A stretch of 64,000 bases of DNA, taken from Haematococcus lacustris (taxonomy: Eukaryota; Chlorophyta; Chlorophyceae; Chlamydomonadales; Haematococcaceae). Position 1 is the first letter of the stretch; each line of letters opens with the position of its first letter. Shown here piece by piece: positions 29,701-54,189 of the stretch. A program made the translations under genes and the position numbers. Under the pieces are notes generated by a model. It saw only the letters and a list, made by a program, of their open reading frames with translations. It was not told the origin of the DNA and made no database searches. Location: the NCBI GenBank assembly GCA_030144725.1, contig JASKMD010000029.1, positions 4,510,559 to 4,574,558 of the forward strand, read 5' to 3'.

Positions 29701-32700
29701 GCTGTACTTCAAGGTCGACACCAGCAGCAGGTGAGGGCAGCAGGGGCCGGCAGGAGGCTGTGGTAATTAACGCAGACACTGTAGCAGCCCTCTTGTCCCT
29801 CACTAGGGCCTCCATTTGAGCCGGATCAGAAGTACCTACTAGCAGCCACTAGCAGCCACTGGCAGCCACTAACTAGATCCGACTCAAACAGTGTTTTTGG
29901 GCTGTGTGGAGTAAACCCAGTGCACATGGCACATGAGCCCGCCTACCACCTACAATATTGCCTGACCCGAGGGCTATGATGTAGAGTTGGCATGACAAAA
30001 CATGCACTAATTGTAAGCTGATGACAGCTCAACAAAGGGGGCACACATTACTGTGCCTCAGCAGGCTGCTGCTGCTCCTGGGCCTTGGGGGGCTTGTCTC
30101 GCACCCGCTTGTAGCCCAGGCCAGGGTACTCCTTGCCCTTGGCTGGCAGAGCTCCCTGGTCTGGCCAGTAGCACAGCTCCAGCGGCCGCCACCTGCTCTC
30201 TCCAATGCGCTGCATGTTCAATGCTGCATTGCAGTCCCTGTCCAGCCACCTGCCTGGCTGTGGTGCTTGCTTGGCTTTGGCAGCCTTGCCCTTGCCCTTG
30301 CCCTTGGTGGGCTCAACTGCCGGCTTGCTGCGCTTGGCTGGAGGGGGAGTGCTGGGCCCTGGCTCTGAGGCTGCTGGCTGTGTGGCTGACTGGCCGCTGC
30401 GTGGGGCCTGTGGGGGCCTTCGGGGGGCCACTACAGGGCACCACACCAGGCCTCGCACTGGCTGGCCACGCTCCTGGTAAAAATACACGGTTGTGTGAAA
30501 ATACTCAAGTGCTCTGTTACAGCCTTGGTCGTAGGGCATTATAGTGACTAAGACCAGGTATAGGTCGCCTTATAGGTATAGTATAAGCCTTAACAGCCAA
30601 GGCAAGTGGCAGCTGTGCCTGCAGCTGTGCCACATGCTCTGCTGTGATCATGGCGAGCTGCTTCAGCTCTTTGAACTGGGTGCTGAGTGTGGTCAGGGTG
30701 ACAGTCAGGCTGGCCAAGCAGGCTGGCTCAGGTGCATGCACTATTGGGGACACTGTAGCAGCCAGCCAGGCCGAAAGCACTCCTGCCGCCTAGTTCAAGC
30801 ACTACTACACCACGCTACTGCCTCCTGCCCGGCATGGGTGCTGCAGGCTATTACTGCCCTGCTCTGACCATGCCAGGTCCACAGCTGCCCTGGTGACAGC
30901 ATTGTGCCGTAAGGCCTCACACCTGTCCACCACTTCAAAGGGTGCTAGTAGTGTATCAGGCCTGGTTCTGTACCCAGTGGACTGTACCCAGTGTACCCTA
31001 GCGCTGGGTTACTGACAAGTCAAGGTGTAAGGCCCGCAGGTGCACTGTGCCACCAACACCTGCCCACCCACCTGCCCACCCACCTGTCCACCCACCTGCC
31101 CACCCACCTGCCCACCCACCTGCCCACCCACCTGACACCAGACCCCTGTTGGCCTCAGTGACCCCTGGTACACCCCTGGTACCCCTGCTACAGGCCTCAG
31201 GCCCTCCCCGCTTGACTGTGACCGCAGGGTTTGGCTGCTGTGCTGCAACAGCTTACGGCTGGACCGCAGCGCCGCCACCCTCCAGCGCTGGTCCCTGCTG
31301 CAGCGCCAGCCATCCTCCAGCCCCAGCAGCCTCAAGGCAGGTGCCTAGGCCGCTGGCTGCTGCCGCCTCAGCCCGCAGTCCCTCCTTCCCCCCTGCTCCC
31401 CTACCCCGCTGTTAGCACCAAACCCTACTACCATTAGCACTGCAGGGCCCGCAATGCAACGTGCAAGGGTGGATGCCTGCTCTGCTGTTGCGGCCGCCTC
31501 GCTGTGCTTGGTGCAAGGGATGATTGAGCACATTAGGCTGGGAGGGGGCCTGGATGTCTGAATCAGGTGATTGAGTCTTTGTAGGGTCTAAGATTCAATG
31601 CTGGTCGTTGACCAAATGGCACAGGACCCTTGCCAGCGCGAGGAGGATACACACATCGCAGAGGACCCCACCCCCTTCCTCTGCGTCGCCACTGGCACCC
31701 AGTGCCACGGCAGCCAGCGAGTGGACATCACCTACCGGGTGGGCAGGGCAGCGGGGCTGCTGAGAAACTGAGCGCACTGAGATGAGAGCTGCTGAGAGGC
31801 TGGGTGCAGACTCCTCTCAACCGCAGCCTGCACGTACATGTACATACTGGGATATGCAAGACACTGATGCCTACTGCAGCCACTTTCAATGTCTGCGTGC
31901 AGCATCTGCCGCAACCACTACCCTACATCAAGTCGATTCCTTTATACGCCCACACTGGGGGCTCACATCTCTTGCCAGCCATTGTGCCTCGCATGTTTTT
32001 AGGGAGACCAACCATGCGCACCACAACGTGCTGCACAGGTATTGATGCAAGCATGGTTTGCTGAGGCCGCGCAGCTGGCGCATCCGTCGGACCGCATGCA
32101 AGCGCTGGACAATGTGCCACCGGCTCTGCGACGCGCGAACCCTAACCTAACGCGTGATTATTACTTGCGCATGCGAGCTCAGGTGGGCGTGCCACCGCAG
32201 CACAACGCTGGTCCGCTATTTAACAAGTTGTCAGCCACTTATTTGGAGCAGGCTTTGGGACGCGTGTTGCTAGTTTTGGCAATACGCGCACGGCATACCA
32301 GTTAATCCTTACACTATCCGCTGATATCATGCAGACCAAGCATGGCTTCTTGCTGACACCACAGCGTCATATTTATGGCGTGAGCTTGGTGTCCAGAGTC
32401 GCAGTCACTCTCTTCTAGAGTGACACCCGGTTTGTCTGGTGACACTCCCACTACTGGTGCCACTGCTGCTGCTGCTGCTGCTGCCCTGTAGCCTGCCTTC
32501 CTCTTGAAGACAGCCCCAGTGTGCCAGGAGGCGGCCCAGGCCCTAGCCCCCACCAGCCTCCAGGACCTGATGCGCACAGTGTGCAGCCCCACCTCCCCCC
32601 TGGCTGCCTCTGCCACCACACCCCCCTACCCTACACCACCGCACCATACACCCCAACCTTCCAGCCTGCCCAGCAGGACCAGCCTTGCCCACCATGGAGC

Positions 32701-34000
32701 ACCAGGAACGCCGTGCTCCTCCAACCTCCCCACTGCCTCCACGCAGCCAGAGGTTCTGTATGCGCCAGGCGCCTCCATCCCTGCCGCTTTGCAGCCCAAA
32801 GCCTGGGCGCTCGCCAGCGGTGGCGCCAGGCTGCCCTTGATGCTGCTGCCTGCCGGCCACACGGGCTCAGGCACAGCAAGCCCGTCATGGGCCAGCCAGC
32901 GCCCCCTGCCCCCTCAACAGGCAGCAGCAGACGCAGGGGGAGGAGAGGCAGGGAACAGGCCGGAGGGAGGGGCCACGCGCAAGGCTCAGAGCGCCAGGCC
33001 CCGACATACTCTACCCACCCCTGCATCCCCGCCTCCCCGCCCCTCCTCTAGTAGGGTGTCGACCCACCTGCTGCCCCTCACTAGCCAGCAGCCGCAGCCC
33101 TCCACTAGCCCCGCCCAGGCTCATGCCGACGCTCCAGGTACAGGAAGGCTGGCTGGCACTAGCACAGCGGCCCCTGGCCCAGGCAGCTCCAGCCCACTGC
33201 TACGGGACGCCCCAACCCCCAGCAGCAGGACTGGTGGAGCTGCCAGCAGCCTCTCCCCAAGCAGCCTTGCCCCTGCAGTGCTACCCTCAAAGCAGCTGTG
33301 GACTCTGTCTGCCACCTCGTCTGCTGAGCCCCTGCCCGCTCGACAGCCTGGCCTGACCAGCAGCGACCTGCAGGCACTGCGCCAGCTGACAGACGCATGT
33401 GCGCAGGCAGAGGTGGTGACCCAGAGCCTGCTTGCTCAGGCAGGGCAGCTGCTGCTGGAGCATGATGCTGAGCCTCCTGTTCCGCAGCCTCTTAAGCCTG
33501 CTGAGACTCTGCCGGGGCCAGGACTGGGCAGCAACACGGCTGTGGCCAGAAGTGCTGCCCCACCTGCACCACACACGTCACACCTGTCTGGGCTCGCTGG
33601 CAGGCCGGCGAGGGGTGGCACCGCACAACTCTCTGCCACACTGCCTGGCGAAGGCAGACCGCCGCTGGTTGGCGCGGCGCAGCGTACTGGCAGCGGGAGC
33701 GAAGGGGTTGTCGGGGCCATCCGTGGGGCGGGGAGAGCCCGGAGCGCTTCGCAACCGCCACCGGACATCCGGCTACCCGATATTAACAAATCACAGTGCG
33801 TCTCGACCCAATCAGTCAGGCAAGACATTTTTGGCCAGCGAGCCGATGCCGGTTTGCGCGAGCAGGTGTTGGCAGGTGGCATGCTGCAGCTCAAAAAGGA
33901 CGGGCTGGTTGCTACGGGCCCTATGCCCAACCTGCATGCCTCGCTGTGGTCTGCGAACGAAGCGGCCCTGCTGTCGGAGGCCCTTAACGAGCACTTTTGA
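23797..34000 (+). CDS. Multi-exon gene of unknown function with transposon-laden introns
   Basis: Exon-like pieces in one orientation with plausible GT-AG borders: ATG 23797 (MELRVTEPEVAP, donor gtaagg); about 23925-24000 (NALETINETEGVVWGLYYHL); 25141-25206 (VYRKKKSNVNGPAIWAAFYA); about 26755-26889 (FEFLTSDRVEQLTAPSQYSA); about 29577-29731 (GLTTHQALPPGTVLVQRL...ELYFKVDTSSR); about 31230-31340 (VWLLCCNSLRLD); about 31620-31735; about 32070-32180 (VPPALRRANPNLTRDYYLR); and a last exon from about 32500 to the stop at 34000, Pro/Ser-rich, ending in DIRLPDINKSQC...NEHF. The pair FKVD plus WLLCCNSLRL looks like a conserved core, but I cannot name the family with confidence. Fanzor copies B and C sit in its introns, antisense. 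Exon count and 5' end are provisional. Confidence 0.5.
25975..26115. repeat. Degenerate GGGTTAGGGT / GGTAGGGTAGG repeat
   Basis: Irregular telomere-like units inside an intron of the unknown gene. Spacing is not regular enough for an interstitial telomere. Confidence 0.7.
27387..28897 (-). mobile_element. Fanzor-type element copy B, internally altered
   Basis: The right end begins at about 27387 (in plus orientation CAGCCCTCTTGTCCCTTACTAG), with two AGCAGCCACT repeats. It carries the C-terminal exon and, at 28624-28897, the left leader with MAKKKRKGSDKKHKG. Between them (about 28494-28623) lies some 130 bp of sequence not seen in the other copies, replacing the middle of the gene. The left end stops inside the leader (GTATTTTTCACGGG region, 28897). 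I could not find a direct repeat flanking it. Confidence 0.85.
27640..28410 (-). pseudogene. Fanzor nuclease, C-terminal exon (copy B)
   Basis: Open from LEEEMAELSMERHNHAKQ through VDEHRTSRVSSAVNGKQPCE and DRDCNAALNM to the stop at 27640. The GT-AG intron before it is preserved, but the exon upstream (ERWLAPIKPHL) is replaced by unrelated sequence. RuvC-I is therefore absent. It lies antisense within an intron of the unknown plus-strand gene. Confidence 0.85.
29790..30748 (-). mobile_element. Fanzor-type element copy C, short deletion derivative
   Basis: Bracketed by a perfect 15-bp direct repeat, GGCTGCTACAGTGTC in element orientation, at 30749-30763 and 29775-29789. In element orientation it starts CCCAATAGTGCATGCACC, runs through an open leader (KELKQLAMITAEHVAQLQAQ) and the TACGACCAAGG landmark, then jumps at about 30477 into the last part of the C-terminal exon. 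The right end is complete, with the third AGCAGCCACT unit changed to GGCAGCCACT. Confidence 0.92.
30048..30476 (-). pseudogene. Fanzor nuclease, last 140 codons (copy C)
   Basis: Open from QERGQPVRGLVWCPVVAP through the Pro/Lys linker and DRDCNAALNMQRIGESRW to the stop at 30048. Only the RuvC-III segment remains, so it cannot be catalytic. Sequence is otherwise well kept, implying a young deletion derivative. Confidence 0.85.
31066..31137. repeat. 12-bp minisatellite (CACCTGCCCACC)
   Basis: About six tandem units, one with a GTCCAC variant, in an intron of the unknown gene. Confidence 0.9.
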
Positions 34001-34355
34001 GTGACGCTAGGAAAAGCATTGACCTCGGGTTGAACCCTGCGCCAGCGGTGTTTGTCGAGCAGCATCCTGCCAGACAATGCGATCATTTACATGTGAAGGG
34101 TACAATGTACAGGCTCGACCCCCCCCATGTTACGGGGAAGCTGGGAGGCATCCTACCCTGCCGGCATTCAGAGCACAGTGCTGGCACTGTGATGGACCTA
34201 TCACAAAGGGGATGGGTAAGGTCCAGAGCTGTCACTTTTCTGGTCGGCTTTGAATATCGAAGGAAGTGTAAAAGTGGGAGCGCGCATTCCAATGTGACAG
34301 CGCACTCGTTTCCCTCTCTCACCTTGCGGACCTTGAACCTGCCGGCCCAGCTAAG

Positions 34356-36919
<2,564 letters not shown>

Positions 36920-36949
36920 GAGGCTGTGCACAAGGCCGGCTGGAAGTGG

Positions 36950-37086
36950 CGCTGGCGGTAGGGGGACTCGCTGGGGTAGCCCTCAGGCGCAAAAGCCTCA
37001 TGGAACTTTGGCTTGACCTCGCACTAGTGGCTGCTGGTAGGTACTTTTGATCCGGCTCAAATGGAGGCCCTAGTGAGGGACAAGAG
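36950..37086 (+). mobile_element. Chimeric insertion: HAC exon fragment fused to Fanzor-element right end (copy S)
   Basis: It lies 30 bp after the SAHH stop, between two copies of GGCTGGAAGTGG (36938-36949 and 37087-37098). The left 75 bp (36950-37024) match 42228-42302, part of a KAT11 exon of the HAC gene, with three mismatches and antisense to HAC. The rest (37025 onward, TAGTGGCTGCTGGTAGG...GGACAAGAGG) is the terminal part of the Fanzor-type right end. It encodes no nuclease. Confidence 0.92.
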
Positions 37087-37098
37087 GGCTGGAAGTGG

Positions 37099-38250
37099 TG
37101 CAATGTCGGGACTATGGCTGGTACTGACATGTGTTGCATCGCAGCTGTCGTTCTTGCGCTTCGTCATTTGCGTTCTTCGTTGTGAAGTGTAGCGCTGACA
37201 TCAGTTATGCAGCTCTGAACTTCATGTGCATCATATGTCGCTGTGTGGATGTATTCAACTTTGTCCTGGGATGGCAGCTAAGCTGTGACGTGCATCCTTT
37301 CACCGTTACGGGGAGTGTGGTCCAGCAATACAGTTACGCCGCTATTGAGAAAGCAATACCATATACTCAATCAAATACTGAGGGTAGGAAATTGCCTTGT
37401 GATGAGCAGAACTGCATGAAATTGGTGCCCGATCCGCTAAGAGACGAAGAAACATTCACCAACTTGCACACAAGTGCGTGCAACGGCTACCACAATCGAC
37501 ACAGCTTCTGTGCTCTGCATACACACATGCGATGCACGCGGGTGTCATACAACTTCACCGACAATAGCTTGGTGAGGACACTGACTAGCTCCGTGTTGGA
37601 GTCTCATAACATCCCAGCCGCTGGCCTACACACCCGCCACCGGTACACCGGTACCGGTGTAGGGTCGTACTTTACTCTTCACTGTCCACGCTGTGTCCTT
37701 CTCACTATTGCCTCCGAAATGTGCAATGCACGCTCTGATGTGCGACGGTTGCACACCTGCCATTGCTGAGCCAAGCTGTCATCATGCCCCTGTACTATAC
37801 ACTACACACATGTGGTGGATGTCGTGCGTTGAGGGTGGTGACGACACCCATTCGTGCCCTACTGGACCCACTGCCGGCCACTGCAGAGTGCCCTGTGAGA
37901 GACTGACTGATGGAGCACTAGGTCAGGTTGGAATGTGAATAGTAGTCCTGCCATGATATGCACTGCGTAGAAAATGAAGGCATGCTAAGGAAAGGAATCC
38001 TCTGTCCATGTATGCACGTCATGCATGTCATGCATGTGGGTTGTAAAGGTGGGGCCGGCAATGCTGGACGCGACCAATGCTGTGTGCTTGTTGACCAGCT
38101 ATGGCCGCCTGCCTGGGAGCAGCCAGAACGGTGCCTCCAAGCAGGACGTACCCCTACATATGCCTGACCCTGACATAATGCCTCACTTGCCCTGCGCCTG
38201 ACCCTGGCATGATGCCTCACTTGCCTTGCGCCTGACCCTGACATGATGCG
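37099..38250. other. Intergenic between convergent SAHH and HAC genes
   Basis: An open frame of 212 codons exists on the plus strand (37131-37769), but it is Cys/His/Thr-rich without motif and lies in comparatively AT-rich DNA. I treat it as non-coding, probably including the SAHH 3' UTR. A 34-bp unit (GCGCCTGACCCTGACATGATG) repeats about four times at 38163-38275, running into the HAC stop. Confidence 0.45.
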
Positions 38251-50227
<11,977 letters not shown>

Positions 50228-51756
50228 CCAGGGTTTACAAACCCTGGCGACACAAGGAATGATTTAAAGGTTTACCATTCATGGGAACAAGGCTGGCCGT
50301 AGGTGGTACGTCATTGTTGCCCTGTGCATACATACAAAAGAGCGGGTGTGCCGGTTTACGGAGTGTAGGGGTAGGAATAACTGGTAAACTTGTCATCACA
50401 TCCTTTGCGAAGGAAGCTGACCTTAAGATTGACAACAACCCGCAGGGGCTCCACACGGAGTGCAGGGGACGGTGACTTGGGGACACGGGACGGTGACTAT
50501 CACGTTGGTTACCGCTGCGCAAAAGCAGTGGCGCTCCACCGGGCAGCGCTCCCTGATTGCCAGATAATTCGTCAATGATAGGAATTTGTACATCAGCAAA
50601 AGGCCCCAACCGCCAGCTCCGCCAGGCCGCAGCCGCATCCACCCGCAGCAAGACTCTCCAAGCACGTTGCGGGGCAGCCACAGCGCTGGCTCCCCTGCGC
50701 CCGACGCAGACTGCCGAACTCTGTGCCATTGGCATAGGCACGCTGAAATGTTGGACCGCCCAGGGCCGTCAAAGCCTAAGGACGTAGTTGAGGTTAGCCC
50801 CGAAGAAAGGCTGAGCTGAAAGAACGAAAGGAGCAAGAGGAAAGGTGCGCTGTTGACGCGCTAGCGAAGCAGCGAACAATTGATTGGTAAAGTCTGTGGC
50901 ATGGGTTGCTTGCAGGTGGACTTCCAATGGCTAGGAGGCTACGCAGCTAAAAGGTGCAGCTAGTGAGCGCAGCCACAAACAGCAAGGAGCTTAGAGCAGC
51001 CACAAACAGCAAGGAGCTTAGAGCGGCAGAGCGGAGGAGTATCAGAGGAGCCTGGAGCGCAGGAGCAATAGTGATGCAAGGAGCCAAGAAGTGCAGCCAA
51101 GAAAAGCAGCTTGGCAGAGCAGCCAGGGACAGCCAGGAGCAGTCAGGAACAGCCATAAACAGTTTGAAGCGGCAGCAATAAGCGGCACTCGTGAGCAGCA
51201 CCCTCCCCCCCCCTGCCGTCCCCCCCTGCACCCCACACCCCCTAAGAAAGGGGATGTGTGTGGCGCAGGCACAGGCACTGGCACAGGCACACACACCAGA
51301 AGGCTGAGCTGAAGTGGGCAGTAGGCACACTGTCGGTAGCCTTTACAATGATGAGCTCGCAGCCTGGTTCGATTCCAACTCATGCTTTGTTTTGGTGTGG
51401 CATGAGGGCTGTGGGGTTCAGGAGTTGCTGAGACCAGCGGCAGTACTGTCATGTGTATCATGCCATGAATTAAACAAAACAAACAATTCGAGCATCTGAG
51501 TCATAAGAAAGGGGATGTGTGTGCGAGAGAGTCGTGCGAAGAGTAGGTCCTATGGTAACACGTAGGTTAGGGACACACACACCGGTCTCTCGCATGTGTA
51601 GAAGTGTAGGGGCTCCACAAGAGGATAGGGATACAGGGAAACTTGTTGTTCAAAGCTGTGGTTTATCCAATGCTGGGGCGGCAATCTGATGGAATGGGCG
51701 CATCTGCCAGCGTACAATACAACCAAACGTGAGTCTAGGTCTTGTTTTGGCAGTGT
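50228..51756. other. HAC upstream region, no firm gene
   Basis: Minus-strand open frames at about 50235-50836 could hold a 5' HAC exon, but no motif supports a choice. A CAAACAGCAAGGAGCTTAGAG unit repeats near 50970-51020, and a CA/GT-rich phrase (AAGAAAGGGGATGTGTGTG) occurs twice, near 51244 and 51506. Confidence 0.35.
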
Positions 51757-52087
51757 GCCCCAATAGTGCATGCACCTGAGCCATCCTGCTTGGCCAGCCT
51801 GGCTGTCACCCTGACCACACTCAGCACCCAGTTCAAGGAGCTGAAGCAGCTCGCCATGATCACAGCAGAGCATGTGGCACAGCTGCAGGCACAGCTGCCT
51901 CTTGCCTTGGCTGTTAAGGCTTATACTTATACCTATAAGGCGACCTATACCTGGTCTTAGTCACTATAATGCCCTACGACCAAGGCTGTAACAGAGCACT
52001 TGTGTATTTTCACACAACCGTGTATTTTTCACGGGGAAACCCAAGTTGCTTGAAAAGGCCACCGCCCGTCGCACTGCGCATCGCGTG

Positions 52088-53583
52088 ATGGCTAAGAAGT
52101 AGCGGAAGGGTAGCGACAAGAAACATAAAGGTTCGTGTCCCCAGCCGACTGTGGGCTACGTGAATTACGCGCTGTGAAATAACCCGTCGCTCCTGTTGGT
52201 TCCATCGCAGTGTCTCGTTCCGCCCAAGGCAAGCAACGACAGGAGCGACGGGATGGCTGGACCACGCGTAGACGTCAGGTGACGGCCCCGCCTTATGTGT
52301 CCCCGCACTGTTTGTGTTGACCCCGCCTTGTGTCTTGGCCTGTCAGAATGGCAACCTCGCTTGGCTGCAGGTCATCAAGGTCCCCGAGGGCGCAGTGCTG
52401 CGCGGCTGCAAGAAGACCAGGCGCAAGCTGCGGGAGCACCTCCGGCTGCGGGCTGAAATCCACTCCCAGCTCCGCGTGATCGCGTCGTTGCTGGTGCTCA
52501 GAATCTTCCTAACGTGCCTGGTGGGCTACCCTACCCCGGGCTTCCCCAGCGCCCCTCAGCCTCCAGCCGTGCAGCCCCCCCAACCCCCTAATGCTCCCCC
52601 CCTACCCCCACTCCCCCCACGGGCCCCTGCCCAGCCTGCCCCTGCCCAGCCTGCCAGCATGGAGTTTGACACTGACTCTGACTCCGAGTCAGACTGTGGC
52701 TCAGAGCCAGAGCCACAGTCTGACTCGGAGTCAGAGTTAGAACCTGAGCCAGTCACGCAACCCCCCCAAAGGCGCTGCAGCGCCCGCCTGGCAGCCCTTG
52801 CACTTGCAGCACCCACTGGCCCTCCCTTGCCCCTTGATTGCGAGGACCCTGTCATGCTGAGGCAGCTCAAGGACTTCTGCATGTTCTTCGCCAACCCCAA
52901 CTTCAAGACATGCTACAACCAGCTGCAGCGGCGCCTTGTTCGGCACCGCCACCCCATGCTCATGCCAGCCTTTGAGGACCCCAGCAACCAGGCGCTTATG
53001 GCCAAGCTGCATGAGCTGGGCAGCATCAACTTGGCGGGTGACGCCAACACCATCGACGCACACTCCATGCAGCTGGCGGTGGCCATGCAACAGCATTACT
53101 CCAACCCAGGCAAGTGAATGTGGTGACTAGACCCTAGACTTGGACCTGGACCTGGACCTGGACCTGACCTAGACCTGACCTGACCTTATACCTGTAGTGG
53201 CCCCCCGCAAGCCCCCACAGGCCCCACACAGCGGCCAGGCAGCCACACAGCCAGCAGCCTCAGAGCCAGGGCCCAGCACTCCCCCTCCAGCCAAGCGCAG
53301 CAAGCCGGCAGCTGAGCCCACCAAGGGCAGAGGCAAGGGCAAGGCTGCCAAGGCAAAGCCAGCCCCACAGGCAGGCAGGTGGCTGGACAGGGACTGCAAT
53401 GCAGCATGGAACATGCAGCGCATTGGGGAGAGCAGGTGGCGGCCGCTGGAGCTGTGCTACTGGCCAGACCAGGGAGCTCTGCCAGCCAAGGGCAAGGAGT
53501 ACCCTGGCCTGGGCTACAAGCGGCTGCGAGACAAGCCACCCAAGGCCCAGGAGCAGCAGCAGCAGCCTGCTGAGGCACAGTAA
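52088..53583 (+). pseudogene. Fanzor nuclease, N-terminal region joined to C-terminal end (copy E)
   Basis: From ATG 52088 the family start MAKKKRKGSDKKHKG is interrupted: codon 5 is TAG at 52100-52102. Past a likely intron (donor GTGACGGCC, acceptor ttggcctgtcag) the frame reads NGNLAWLQVIKVPEGAVLRG, then CKKTRRKLREHLRLRAEIHS, a Pro/Ala-rich linker, an acidic tract (DTDSDSESDCGSEPEPQSDS) and MLRQLKDFCMFFANPNFKTC to about 53117. After the deletion it resumes with the C-terminal linker and DRDCNAAWNM; here Leu of the motif is Trp. No RuvC-I or RuvC-II is left. The basic KKKRK start is a probable nuclear localisation signal, as expected for a eukaryotic genome-acting nuclease. Confidence 0.8.
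52676..52736. repeat. Perfect 27-bp inverted repeat in the acidic tract
   Basis: Arms 52676-52702 and 52710-52736 are exact reverse complements with a 7-base spacer. Both arms include the smaller palindrome TGACTCCGAGTCA or its complement. It codes for the Asp/Ser/Glu-rich tract. Confidence 0.97.
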
Positions 53584-54189
53584 TGTGTGCCCCCTTTGTT
53601 GAGCTGTCATCAACTTACAATTAGTGCATGTTTTGTCATGCCAACTCTACACATCGCCCTCGTGGTCAGCAATATTGTAGGTGGTAGGCGGGCTCATGTG
53701 CCATGTGCACTGGGTTTACTCCACACAGCCCAATAACACTGTTTGAGTCGGATCTAGTTAGTGGCTGCCAGTGGCTGCTAGTGGCTGCTAGTAGGTACTT
53801 CTGATCCGGCTCAAATGGAGGCCCTAGTGAGGGACAAGAGGGTTGTCAGCCATGATTAGATTAGCCATGATTAGACTAGGCTGTATAACAATGAAGAAAA
53901 AAGGAACTGGTAAAAGACAAAGGAGTGTAATGCACTCCAGACTTCACAGACATAGTTCATGCCTGATGCCTGATGCTACTGTGCCGATGCTTACGGTTAC
54001 TCCCCATTCGCGTGTGTCATGCATACATGCTCTACCAGGTGAGGCGCATTCAAAGAAGGGCTGTTGGGTTGTTATGCAAGCAATGCTTCTCCTATGCTTG
54101 TGCCTAAACTCCACATACGGCAGTCTTAAGTCGTCAGGGCCGTTCAAGATATTGTTACATGCAGCTTATTTGTCGGTTGCTTCTTTCCA

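Larger units (their letters stand above)
51757..53842 (+). mobile_element. Fanzor-type element copy E, with the N-terminal half
   Basis: Begins with the CCCAATAGTGCATGCACC leader shared with copy C, then GACCTATACCTGGTCTTAGT, TACGACCAAGG (51974), the start-codon region, the N-terminal coding region, ACCTGG/ACCTTAT repeats (53130-53195), and finally the C-terminal end from TAGTGGCCCCCC. The right end is complete. The catalytic middle is deleted within the repeats. No convincing flanking direct repeat was found; the right junction reads GAGGGTTGTCAGCC. Confidence 0.9.

Noticed and set aside
37131..37769. 212-codon ORF after SAHH
   Set aside because: No motif or codon pattern like its neighbours and no plausible promoter; more likely 3' UTR and intergenic sequence.
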